NCBI GenBank assembly: GCA_964246705.1
Contig: CAXTRQ010000237.1
Span: 1-8,632 of the forward strand
Direction of reading: 5' to 3'
Source of the DNA: DASZCR01 sp964246705
Lineage (GTDB): Bacteria > Acidobacteriota > Blastocatellia > Pyrinomonadales > Pyrinomonadaceae
Length of the DNA: 8,632 nt
Of this stretch, positions 1 through 6,479 are shown one piece after another. Under the pieces are notes generated by a model. It did no database searches. It was not told where the DNA came from and saw only the letters and a program-made list of their open reading frames with translations. Each line of letters starts with the position of its first letter. The first letter of the stretch is position 1. The position numbers were made by a program, and so were the translations under genes.

Positions 1-1
1 C

Positions 2-1300
2 AAAGAACTTTTGGTTACGGTCTTTTGTGCAATAACTTTTGGCTACTCACTTAGCTTTGCGTTCTTTGAAAAGGTGGTTGATAAAGCCGCAGGCGGCAGC
101 AAGCAAGCCGCAGCCGTAATCCAGCGGCTCGGTGTGGACATTGAAGGTGTGCGCAAAGGCACGGTTAATGTAGATCAGGCGTTCGAGCAGGCTTTCAATA
201 CTCTTGCAAAAACAGGAAATGCATTTGCTCGAACGGGCGAGGCGCAAGCTGGTTTCGGACGTGGATCAAAGGCGCTTGTTGACGTTGCTATTCAGGTACA
301 CGGCAGTCTCGATAAAGCCAAAGAGAAAGCGCGCGATCTTGGCACGCTTCTGTCTGGTCAAGCCGCCTCAGATAGTCATGTGTTCATGGTTGCGCTCAAT
401 GATTTGGGGGCGGCGGCGACCGGAGCCAGAAACAAGGTCGCGCGCGAGGCCATCCCGGAAATCACACAGCAGATGCGCGACCTTACAATCTTTTTAGCTG
501 AGAACAAAGCCGCATGGTCTGGCTTGGGACAAACAGTGCTGGGCTTTGTGAAAATCGTTGAGGGACTGCCCAATCTCTCGTTGCGAGTCGGGCTGGCAGG
601 TCTGAACCCGTACGACCTGCTCCCTAAAGACAAGATAGGCGCAATAAAAGCGCAGGCTTCAATGGCAGGGGAGATGCTAGGCGATGCGCTCAAGCCGACG
701 GGTGGAGACGACGGCGCACCGCAGACGGGAAAAGGCGCAGAGGCAGCCGCAAAACGAGCCGCACGCCTCGCTCTGGAATCTGCACAAATAGATTTACACC
801 ATGCGGAGAGCGTCTATCGAGAAGGATTGTCAATTCAGAAGCGCAATCTTGATTTGAGCCTCATCGGATTCGCGGACTACAACCACAAGCGGGCTGAGTT
901 AGAAAACGAGAGATACCAAAAAGTGGTTGCGTCTTTCAAGGCCGAGCGCGATGCCGTTGCTGGCCTGAAACTGGATGAACGAACGGTCAAGCTTAAAGAC
1001 ATTCAGCAGAAAGAAGACGCTGCCAGCAGGGAGCACAACGAGACGATTGCGGCGATTGAATTTGAAGGTTATCAAAAACGACTAGACCAAGCCGCCGAGT
1101 TTCGGGATCGTCTGATTCAAATATAACAGTAGGCGGACGAGAATCTCGCACAGCAAAATGCCTTACGTGTTGCGCGCGGGGACACTTCCGCAACTGAAGC
1201 GGTCAGGTCTCAACAGGAGCGACTTGCAGCACTCGCTACCAAACAGGCGGAAGGTTTGCAAGCGGCTTTGATAAGAGCTTTGGGCGGTGCTGAGTCTGGC
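2..1300 (+). pseudogene. Phage tail tape-measure-like protein, broken by two in-frame stops and open at the left edge
   Basis: The frame is open from the left edge to a TAA at 1124-1126. After one CAG codon comes a TAG at 1130-1132, and then the same frame resumes as ADENLAQQNALRVARG and runs alanine/glutamine-rich to about 1300. About 370 codons precede the stops. The protein is rich in Ala, Lys, Glu and Gln, with long predicted helices, an amphipathic stretch LTIFLAENKAAWSGLGQTV (about residues 158-176) and a coiled-coil-like C-terminal half. This is the style of the internal part of a tape-measure protein, which sets tail length and passes through the tail tube. No start is visible, and the first 20 or so residues look unlike the rest, so they may come from a rearrangement. 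Both stops are one C-to-T change from CAA and CAG. The family call rests on composition and arrangement and is moderate; the broken state is seen directly. Confidence 0.6.
6..46 (+). repeat. Short imperfect direct repeat
   Basis: Two 13-base copies, AACTTTTGGTTAC (6-18) and AACTTTTGGCTAC (34-46), differ at one base and lie 28 bases apart. They fall in the unusual first residues of the tape-measure-like frame. They could mark a rearrangement junction or be the end of a repeat lying mostly outside the window. No function can be assigned. Confidence 0.35.
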
Positions 1301-1516
1301 GCATCCCCGTGCGGGAAAGTTCTAATACACGAAACGAAGAGTTCAAGCTTTACAGATATGAAGCAGAAAGATTAGAAAAATTTAACCCTGATGTTGTGGG
1401 GATAATGAAATTCAAACTCAAGCGTAACCGTGAAGGCTTGAAAAGCTTTATTACCGTACTTACGAAAGCACAACGTAGATCTATCGCAGCCATATATGAC
1501 TTTAATACGGTTTTAA
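1301..1516 (+). other. AT-rich segment of unknown origin between two phage tail gene remnants
   Basis: Base composition becomes visibly AT-richer here than in the tail sequences on either side. One frame is open from 1294 to a TAA at 1549-1551, with a possible GTG start at 1309. It would give about 80 charged residues, including YEAERLEKFNPDVVGIMKF and LTKAQRRSIAAIYDF. I do not recognise it, and no ribosome-binding site precedes the GTG. The last third of this frame runs out of frame into the tail spike sequence, so the ORF spans a junction. The segment probably replaced the DNA that once separated the tape-measure and spike genes. It may carry a fragment of a real protein, but it is not a convincing gene. 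Confidence 0.4.
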
Positions 1517-2050
1517 GCATACCCGCCGACGGATGTCAATTTCTCGCATAACGTCATCTCGTCTCTAGGTGGTAACACTCTGGACGGCGTATTTCTGCAA
1601 AACGCCATCAACCCATACTTCCGACATAACCATTTCGACAACCCCGCAAGCCATTGGGGCATCAAGATCGGCTCAGGGGTCTCAGGTACTGACTGCGACG
1701 ACGTTAGCAATCACCAATACGGCGCGGCTGGTGCCGACCACCTGATTACCAATACCAGTGATCCAACGCTCAGTAGCCCTGTCCACGCATTTGAGACTGA
1801 GCAAGCCGCAGCGCAACTAGGTAACATCTTCGTGTCTGGGTATGTGCGCAGCAGCGTGGGTGGCATCTTCCCTGCTATTTACTTCGATGCTACGCGAACG
1901 CGCTTTATTGCGTGGGTTGAAGGTTCGCCGGAGGGCGTACTTGCGGCATCGCCGGGAAGCGTCGTTTACAACTCTTTGGGCGGGGCTGGGACAACGCAAT
2001 ACAACAAGAGGACGGGGACGGGCGCGACGGGTTGGTATGCGGTCGCATAG
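1517..2050 (+). pseudogene. Phage tail spike/fibre, C-terminal fragment with beta-helix and conserved tip
   Basis: A frame opens directly after a TAA (1514-1516) and runs 177 codons to a TAG at 2048-2050. It starts mid-domain with NFSHNVISSLGGNTLDGVFL followed by INPYFRHNHFDN, repeated strand-turn units typical of right-handed beta-helices in tail spikes. Its end contains GSPEGVLAASPGSVVYNSLG, then GGAGTTQYNKRTGTGATGW. This tip motif (GSPEG..A.PGS followed by G..TT.Y.K..G.G.TGW) is frequent at the C-terminus of phage receptor-binding and tail proteins. No ATG or ribosome site fits the 5' end, and the N-terminal virion-attachment domain is absent, so this is a truncated gene. The C-terminus and stop look intact. 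An intact gene would bind or cleave a surface polysaccharide of the host. Confidence 0.65.
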
Positions 2051-2072
2051 CAATGGGATATATATTTAGAGA

Positions 2073-2089
2073 CCTCTTGCATGAAGAGG
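2073..2089. repeat. Small inverted repeat after the tail fragment
   Basis: CCTCTT (2073-2078) and AAGAGG (2084-2089) form a perfect 6-bp stem with a 5-base loop GCATG, 23 bases past the spike stop codon. No T-tract follows, so it is at most a minor mRNA 3' structure preceding the stronger hairpin at 2121-2155. Confidence 0.3.
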
Positions 2090-2120
2090 CGTGAGGGCTA
2101 AAATATCTCTCCCCACCCTG

Positions 2121-2160
2121 AGAGAGCGACGCGGCTACACTCGGCGTCGCTCTTTATATT
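2121..2160 (+). terminator. Probable Rho-independent terminator after the tail genes
   Basis: AGAGCGACGC (2123-2132) pairs perfectly with GCGTCGCTCT (2144-2153) around an 11-base loop, and two outer positions can extend the stem. A short T-rich run (TTTATATT) follows. The hairpin lies about 70 bases past the tail spike stop, where the end of a late phage transcript is expected. The T-tract is short, so termination efficiency is uncertain. Confidence 0.6.
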
Positions 2161-2168
2161 GAGTCGCC

Positions 2169-2186
2169 ACTTGAAACGTTTCAAGT
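2169..2186. promoter_or_regulatory. Perfect 18-bp palindrome resembling a LacI-family operator
   Basis: ACTTGAAACGTTTCAAGT is its own reverse complement. Its core TTGAAACGTTTCAA, with a central CG and AAAC/GTTT half-sites, has the form of operators bound by LacI/PurR-type repressors. No regulator gene lies nearby, and no promoter is obvious within 100 bases on either strand. It could be a site orphaned by rearrangement, or a site for another dimeric protein. The palindrome is certain; its role is inferred. Confidence 0.4.
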
Positions 2187-2421
2187 CACAGGTTGTCAAG
2201 ATACTGCTTACGATGAGGTGAAACATCCAGAGGGACTACGCAAGAAACGCTCACTGCTGCTCACTTACGCGGTGCAGAATCCGGCTTGAAGGTGAAGTGC
2301 TGCTTGACAGAGAACGCCTCAGATGGGTTGTTGGGCTGCTCCCGGATCTAATCAGGTTCAAACGCAGTTGCAGGACACTGTTACATAAAAGGCCGCGCCC
2401 GAAGCTGATAAATGCGATTAT
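2187..2421. other. Intergenic stretch with no recognisable gene
   Basis: No supported gene or RNA is seen here. A frame without stops runs for about 65 codons from roughly 2222 to the TGA at 2423-2425, including GEVLLDRERLRWVVGLLPDL, but it has no start codon with a ribosome site and resembles nothing I recognise. It may be a worn gene fragment at the junction between the phage remnant and the next gene. Confidence 0.3.
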
Positions 2422-2450
2422 TTGACACAGGCGTTCAAAGGAAATAACAT
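2422..2450 (+). promoter_or_regulatory. Sigma-70-like promoter for the small secreted protein
   Basis: A perfect -35 hexamer TTGACA (2422-2427) is separated by 17 bases from TAACAT (2445-2450), a 4-of-6 match to the -10 consensus. It points at the gene starting at 2546 and would give a leader of roughly 90 bases. An imperfect dyad, ATGGTT/AACCAT (2488-2500), lies in that leader and could be an operator or a leader hairpin. Confidence 0.5.
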
Positions 2451-2545
2451 TTCCGCGCGCTGACTATTCGTCCTTACTGGCTGATTCATGGTTTAACCAT
2501 CTCAGCCTCACGTCAACCGGCAGTAAATCCAAGGAAGGAAATCCG

Positions 2546-2881
2546 ATGAAGAAAATAGCGTTGTGTCTGATACTGCTTATGGCCGCGCTCCTCCTCACAA
2601 CTTCGCGGCAAACGACCGTTGCACAATCTAATTGCCATGACAACGACGGCGACGGTTTCACGCAATGTGATGGCGATTGTAGGGATAATGACCCAAATAT
2701 CCAACAGTGCAGCACCATTCACGCCGCTCAGCCTGTCATTTACGATCCTAACACGGGATGTGGTTACTCGTTCATGGTCGAGAGGCATTACCACTGCGAT
2801 CCCGGTCAAACTATGTTTCCAGTGAACCAGTGCAGCTACGTTGGTCAGGATACATACCTTGTTCAGGATGACTGCAATTAA
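2546..2881 (+). CDS. Small secreted cysteine-rich protein with a MopE-like metal-binding motif
   Basis: The product is 111 residues. Residues 1-27 form a signal peptide: positively charged MKK, a hydrophobic run ALCLILLMAALLL, and probable cleavage near VAQ. The mature protein starts with NCHDNDGDGFTQCDGDCRD (residues 30-47), which matches the DxDGDGx..CxGDCDDxDP motif of putative metal-binding repeats in MopE-like secreted proteins. The acidic residues in such loops bind calcium or another divalent cation. Only one copy is present, whereas relatives often carry several. The mature part has eight cysteines, which would allow four disulfides and suggests an extracytoplasmic location. The remaining C-terminal 60 residues match no family I know. 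The start is fixed by a strong ribosome site AAGGAAGG (2531-2538), 7 bases before the ATG. The gene is monocistronic, with its own promoter. Confidence 0.75.
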   Translation: MKKIALCLILLMAALLLTTSRQTTVAQSNCHDNDGDGFTQCDGDCRDNDPNIQQCSTIHAAQPVIYDPNTGCGYSFMVERHYHCDPGQTMFPVNQCSYVGQDTYLVQDDCN

Positions 2882-2886
2882 GGTTA

Positions 2887-2954
2887 GGGCGTTCAAGTAA
2901 AAGTATTACCGGGCCGCACAGTAGACTAAGTCCCTTCCGTGCGGCCCAACGCCC
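2887..2954. repeat. Nested inverted repeat (two stems, one 17-base bulge)
   Basis: Outer arms GGGCGTT (2887-2893) and AACGCCC (2948-2954) are perfectly complementary. Inner arms GGGCCGCAC (2911-2919) and GTGCGGCCC (2939-2947) are also perfect. The right arms abut, so folding gives 16 base pairs with a single 17-base bulge on the left side and a 19-base loop. It starts five bases after the stop of the small secreted protein. It could act as that gene's 3' hairpin, although no T-tract follows on the + strand, or it could be a small mobile or attachment structure. GCCCAAC (2944-2950) also fits the attC consensus RYYYAAC. Confidence 0.6.
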
Positions 2955-3039
2955 GAATTTGTATGTTGACGCAAGAGCGCTAAAGCGACAAGCTTCAGCG
3001 TTCACCATGGACACCGGAGAAGCCGCGCTCGAATTATGA

Positions 3040-3432
3040 CCACACAGAGTCAGTGGGTTAGACAAGCTCCCGGCATCCTCCCTTGCAACGCTTTCGGCGG
3101 ATGAAGGAGCGCGACTCTCCGGCATCGCGCCCGTCATCAAGCGCAACGGCAAGTCCTCATGGACCAGATGGCGCTACTTCTGCCCGAAGTTCTTCCGGCA
3201 ATCTTTTGTCGAGTACGCGGGTGAATCTGTAAAGCACTCTGGTTGGGCGAAAGCTTTTTACTTAGCGCAGAAGGGAAAGGGCAAGAGTCATCAAGCGGCG
3301 GTAGGCGCTCTGGCTTACAAGTGGATCAGGATCATCTGGAAGTGTTGGCAGACCCGAACCAAGTATGACGAAGCAAGATACGTCGAATGCTTACGTAAGA
3401 AAGGCTCGCCACTCGTCTCAGCGGCGGCGTGA
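3040..3432 (+). pseudogene. IS110-family transposase, C-terminal remnant
   Basis: An open frame follows a TGA (3037-3039) and runs 130 codons to a TGA at 3430-3432. It contains LSGIAPVIKRNGKSSWTRWR, then CPKFFRQSFVEYAGESV, GWAKAFYLAQKGKGKSHQAA, then VGALAYKWIRIIWKCWQTR and YDEARYVECL. This is the C-terminal (Transposase_20, PF02371-type) region of IS110-family DEDD transposases, which normally exceed 300 residues. The N-terminal catalytic DEDD domain is missing. The conserved LPG..P.LA stretch before SGIAPV is shortened to KLPASSLATLSADEGARL, and a second frame there reads APGILPCNAFGG before a stop, so deletion and frameshift have occurred. The gene is non-functional. Element ends cannot be placed: IS110 elements often lack clear terminal inverted repeats and target duplications. 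Confidence 0.8.
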
Positions 3433-3472
3433 GGTGGGAAAAAATCGCTTGACACGACAGCCTCAGTTAGCT

Positions 3473-3479
3473 TGTTGGA
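3473..3479 (-). other. Possible attC half-site downstream of the methyltransferase
   Basis: On the minus strand this reads GTCCAAC, fitting the R'' consensus RYYYAAC, followed by AAGCTAAC. It begins 34 bases past the methyltransferase stop, a normal distance from a gene end to its attC in a cassette. No GTTRRRY partner lies within the next 150 bases; the IS110 remnant occupies that space instead. The motif is only seven bases and could be chance. Confidence 0.2.
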
Positions 3480-3513
3480 CGCAGCTTGCGTATTAAAAGC
3501 AAGACTAACATAT

Positions 3514-5157
3514 CTATTTGACAAGAACTGAAAATATGCTGTTTAGCTTTTCTAACGCGCGTACATTAGGCTGCGAGAACAAAACTGATATTCTATAACT
3601 TTCATAAGTCTCTTGAATGAGTCGTTGAGTATTGGGATTGATTACATCTAAATTTATAACTCTCGCCTTATTCAGATCGTTAGGCTCGAACTTGTTTAAT
3701 CCGCCGCCATACTCTCGACGGTTATCGTTTAAGATCTCTCTTGAAAGGTCGGTAAGAAAATAAGCCATCAACAGATTTATCTTTATTAAGGTAAATAAAT
3801 TAGGATAAAAAGCATGAAAAGAGGTCAGACTTCTAATATTTGCTTCATTCCTTACAAAGCGCAGACCAGTACGATTGAATACAGTAACAAGGATGGGAGC
3901 AGGCGGGCGATTTTCTATTGAATGCCAAGGGATTCTATGTCTGGTCAAATATCTCTTATTTACTTCTAATTTTTCACCCAACTTGATATACCGCCTAAGT
4001 GCTTCGTCTGTTAAGTCAGCAGCGTTTAGAAGGAAAATTCTATTTCCTTTCAAACGTAAATCATCGAAATGTTTTTGTGCGAAGAAACTGCATTTGGCAT
4101 GTATAGCTTTGGTCAAACACGGAAGTAAAAACTCATCCTTAATCCCAAACTCTATCTTTTTCTTTTCATCGAAAGTAAAGTAATCGTTATCACCAGTTGC
4201 AATACCTCTCACAACTTTGCCGTAACTTGAAAGCGGAACTAAATCTTTGAAGTTTGCGCCATTTTGCTTTTCATAATAGGTTCTCCATTTAAGATTAGGA
4301 TTGAGGTCAGAGTAGGGAATCGCTTTTCCGTTAATCTTCTCGTTAGGATAATCAGCAAGTCGTTCAGACAAGCTTTGTAAGTCTTCTACTTTACGAGCGT
4401 CCACGAAAGTAACTAGCTTCAAGTGATTATCGTTAGCGAAAAGAAGGAGACAGGAGGTAGTTAGCGCATTACTAAAAATATTTTCGTTAGAGTTAAAGAG
4501 GATAACATAGCGTAAAGCCCCGTTTTTGAGTAAATGCTTTTTAACAATTGTTCCATAATCGGCGTTCAAAAACTCAGAAGGCACAAGATAAGCTGCCCTA
4601 CCATCAGGAGATAACTGACTTACGGATTTCAGCATGAACATTGTGTAGATGTTCGTAAATCCGCTTAGATTCATACCCAGCCTTGTGTGAAATTCTACAA
4701 GGCTTGCGGCGCGATTTTTATAGTCCTGAAATTTGAAATACGGCGGATTACAGATAATGCCGTCATACTTCCTTAGCCAATCATTAAACAAATAATCTTT
4801 GTTTTTTAGTTCAAAGTTAATGTGATCGAAAGCTGTAAATAGCGATTGAACCCTTGCAAATATCGTCGGGTCAATATCGTACCCTAAAAACTCATAGCTA
4901 TTTTGTCGCTCAAGTTTGAGGATAGAGCGAAAGAAAATCCCTAAGCCAATCGCCGGATCGAGGATGGTTCGACAAGTTGGGTTATCTGTAATCCACTTCG
5001 CCATAAATTCAGCAACAAGCATAGGGGTAAAAAACTGCCCTAATTTTTTCCTGTGGCTTTCTGCTACCGACGCTGTGTAGCCATCTTCGGGAGCATTCGT
5101 AAATAATGCATCAAATAAGGTGGTGGGTTTCAGTGAAGGCACATTACTCATGTTCAT
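3514..5157 (-). CDS. N6-adenine DNA methyltransferase of a type II R-M system (AccI/Eco57I-like)
   Basis: The 547-residue enzyme transfers a methyl group from S-adenosylmethionine to adenine N6 in a DNA target, protecting the host from its partner nuclease. Motifs in order are X-like KKLGQFFTP (38-45), motif I DPAIGLGIF (67-75, a variant of DPAxGxGxF), acidic DID (94-96) and the catalytic NPPY (137-140). This is the gamma-class order. The C-terminal half contains YGKVVRGIATGDNDYF (about 310-325), a signature of TaqI-like target-recognition domains (PF12950 type). The ATG overlaps the endonuclease stop by 14 bases (reading ATGAACATGAGTAA), implying translational coupling. The gene is intact and of normal length, and AT-richer than the cassette genes to its right, which suggests separate acquisition. 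With the endonuclease broken it is probably an orphan methylase. Adenine specificity follows from NPPY; the recognition site is not readable from sequence. Confidence 0.9.
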   Translation of the reverse strand: MNMSNVPSLKPTTLFDALFTNAPEDGYTASVAESHRKKLGQFFTPMLVAEFMAKWITDNPTCRTILDPAIGLGIFFRSILKLERQNSYEFLGYDIDPTIFARVQSLFTAFDHINFELKNKDYLFNDWLRKYDGIICNPPYFKFQDYKNRAASLVEFHTRLGMNLSGFTNIYTMFMLKSVSQLSPDGRAAYLVPSEFLNADYGTIVKKHLLKNGALRYVILFNSNENIFSNALTTSCLLLFANDNHLKLVTFVDARKVEDLQSLSERLADYPNEKINGKAIPYSDLNPNLKWRTYYEKQNGANFKDLVPLSSYGKVVRGIATGDNDYFTFDEKKKIEFGIKDEFLLPCLTKAIHAKCSFFAQKHFDDLRLKGNRIFLLNAADLTDEALRRYIKLGEKLEVNKRYLTRHRIPWHSIENRPPAPILVTVFNRTGLRFVRNEANIRSLTSFHAFYPNLFTLIKINLLMAYFLTDLSREILNDNRREYGGGLNKFEPNDLNKARVINLDVINPNTQRLIQETYESYRISVLFSQPNVRALEKLNSIFSVLVK

Positions 5158-6234
5158 AAGGTATTTGAAGAAGATTATAGAGAGTGCCGAGATTTAAGTA
5201 TGCCTCTCCGCCCTCAAAAGTAACATGGAACAGAAGACGACCTCGCGGCAATCTTTTCATAACGCTTCGGTGTTGCGGCATCGTCACCTTGTAAGCAATC
5301 TCAACTCCCTCTTTAACGTTCATGTGAATGGTATTCTTAAACTGATTTTTCGTGTTCCTTTCCACAGTAAACCGTCTGTCTTCACTTCCTACTGCTGATA
5401 TTACTCGCAGTATATGCTCAAAAGAAATACCATAAACTCTGTCAAAGAAGACCTGAAAATAGTAATGCGGAACGCCGTATGTCTGCGTCCACTTGTGCAC
5501 AACATACAAGTCTTCGACTTTCGCGGTAAAACTTAGATACCCTCTGGTTTTATGTATCTTGTCCCGCAGTTTTCTGATGATTTCAAGCCGCTCTGCTAAA
5601 GCAATAGCACGTTCTCCTAATTTGCGAGATGGAATCCGGTATGTAAGTTCCGCCAAGTTCTCTTCGTTAACACTTAGCAATGCTTGATGTAATTTCTCCG
5701 GCAGAACGTCTGCAAAATTATTTATAATCTCATCTCTTGTCTCAAATAGTTTCGAGCGTAATACGACAAGTGCTCATTTCGCTCTCTATCGTACTGCTCT
5801 ATCAGAAACGAGCTTGAGCGAATTTCTAGACCAGCAACAGCTTTGGGCACAATGTTATCAAGTATGTTTTGAGGTAAGCGGCTTATATTAAAGCTCCAGT
5901 CATAATCGTAATCTTCAGTTTTGAAAATCAAAAGATCGGGTCGTTTGCCGATAAGATCAAGCTCTTTTTGATAAGACGTGTAAAACTCCTCGAATCCCGC
6001 CTCACCAGCAACGAATTGATCTGCTCTCCCATACTGAACAGCTACAAAATCTTGATTAGTGTTATTGATCGCTTGGAGAATAAGTCGCTCTGCCCAATCT
6101 CCTTGCTCCCTATTGGTAATAAATTCTGAAGAGGCTTGTGTCGGTGGGGAACTGCGAACTCTATGCGCGTCAAAATCAACAAGGCTTGTCGGGACTTGTC
6201 GAGCTAACTGATTTACCGTCTCTTTATACACCAC
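5144..6234 (-). pseudogene. Type II restriction endonuclease, AccI-like, with a frameshift
   Basis: Two overlapping minus frames make one protein. The N-terminal part runs from 6234 to a TAA at 5722-5724; the C-terminal part is open from below 5776 to the stop at 5144-5146. They join near 5750, where one missing base would give HLSYYARN-LFETRDEIINNF, about 363 residues in total. Counting from GTG 6234, GDWAE (E49), RPD (D100) and LEIRSS (E137, R139) form a PD-(D/E)xK-like site in which the usual Lys is Arg. The pattern PPTQASSEFITNREQGDWAE, the length and the partner methylase suggest the AccI family (AccI cleaves GTMKAC); this family call is from memory and moderate. The start is set by AAGGCGG 8 bases upstream of GTG 6234; the in-frame TTG 6282 has no such site. 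Unless ribosomes shift frame or the base is a sequencing error, the nuclease is inactive. Confidence 0.7.
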
Positions 6235-6281
6235 AAAGATAGCCGCCTTTTTCAAAGTCACAAAATATATGAACAAAATCA

Positions 6282-6310
6282 ATATTAAAAGCGGTTAGCA
6301 TCTTTATCAA
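6282..6310 (-). promoter_or_regulatory. Sigma-70-like promoter for the R-M operon
   Basis: On the minus strand TTGATA (6310-6305, 5 of 6 matches to -35) is followed after 17 bases by TAATAT (6287-6282, 4 of 6 to -10). It reads into the endonuclease start at 6234, giving a leader of about 40 bases that contains the AAGGCGG ribosome site. The R-M pair therefore does not appear to depend on a cassette promoter. Confidence 0.5.
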
Positions 6311-6479
6311 GCTTCATTGTCCGTTTGAGATGCGCCCCACGAATGGCTTCCAACCTGAACGCCAGCAGGCAGCTTGAGAACATTGCTGTAGGGGCGTCAT
6401 CTCCAATGAGTTGTTGTCCCGCCTCACAGAAGCGGCTTGGCCGGCATTCTCGGCACAACCCGCTTCTTTCAGGCGGCAT
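6285..6479 (-). CDS. Hypothetical 64-residue ORF starting inside attC3 (doubtful)
   Basis: The ATG is embedded in the R' box of the third attC (GTTATGC), and the frame gives 64 residues beginning MPPERSGLCRECRPS and ending TMKLDKDANRF. I do not recognise it. No ribosome site is visible. Its first 60 bases form a long hairpin, which would hinder initiation, and its last bases overlap the R-M promoter. It could be the gene of a small further cassette, since many cassettes encode short orphan proteins, or simply non-coding. A shifted frame (6314-6520) is equally open, which weakens the case. Confidence 0.2.
   Translation of the reverse strand: MPPERSGLCRECRPSRFCEAGQQLIGDDAPTAMFSSCLLAFRLEAIRGAHLKRTMKLDKDANRF
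6419..6476. repeat. Long interrupted hairpin abutting attC3
   Basis: CCGCCT (6419-6424) pairs with AGGCGG (6471-6476), and AGAAGCGG (6428-6435) with CCGCTTCT (6460-6467). The two perfect stems are separated by a symmetrical 3x3 internal loop. Within the 24-base apical part GCCG (6440-6443) pairs with CGGC (6451-6454). The structure ends on the first base of the R' box of attC3 (6476-6482). Its flanks run GTT...AAC rather than AAC...GTT, so it is not itself an attC of normal polarity. It could be a transcription terminator or folded RNA past the last clear cassette, or the start of a degenerate one. Confidence 0.6.

Noticed and set aside
376..693. 105-residue minus-strand ORF opposite the tape-measure-like gene
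   Set aside because: It is a shadow of the + strand coding frame, with no ribosome site or family features.
2330..2336. GTTGGGC, an attC R'-like heptamer
   Set aside because: There is no RYYYAAC partner with paired arms within 150 bases; a seven-base degenerate motif is expected by chance.
2350..2362. AGGTTCAAACGCA as a tRNA T-arm
   Set aside because: No acceptor, D-arm or anticodon stem can be built around it.
2887..2954. Nested inverted repeat as a complete attC
   Set aside because: Its ends run GTT...AAC on the + strand, whereas an attC must run AAC...GTT; only one box (GCCCAAC) has the right form.
5722..5775. Programmed -1 frameshifting to produce the whole endonuclease
   Set aside because: The overlap region contains no X-XXY-YYZ slippery heptamer and no clear downstream structure, so a simple indel is more likely.
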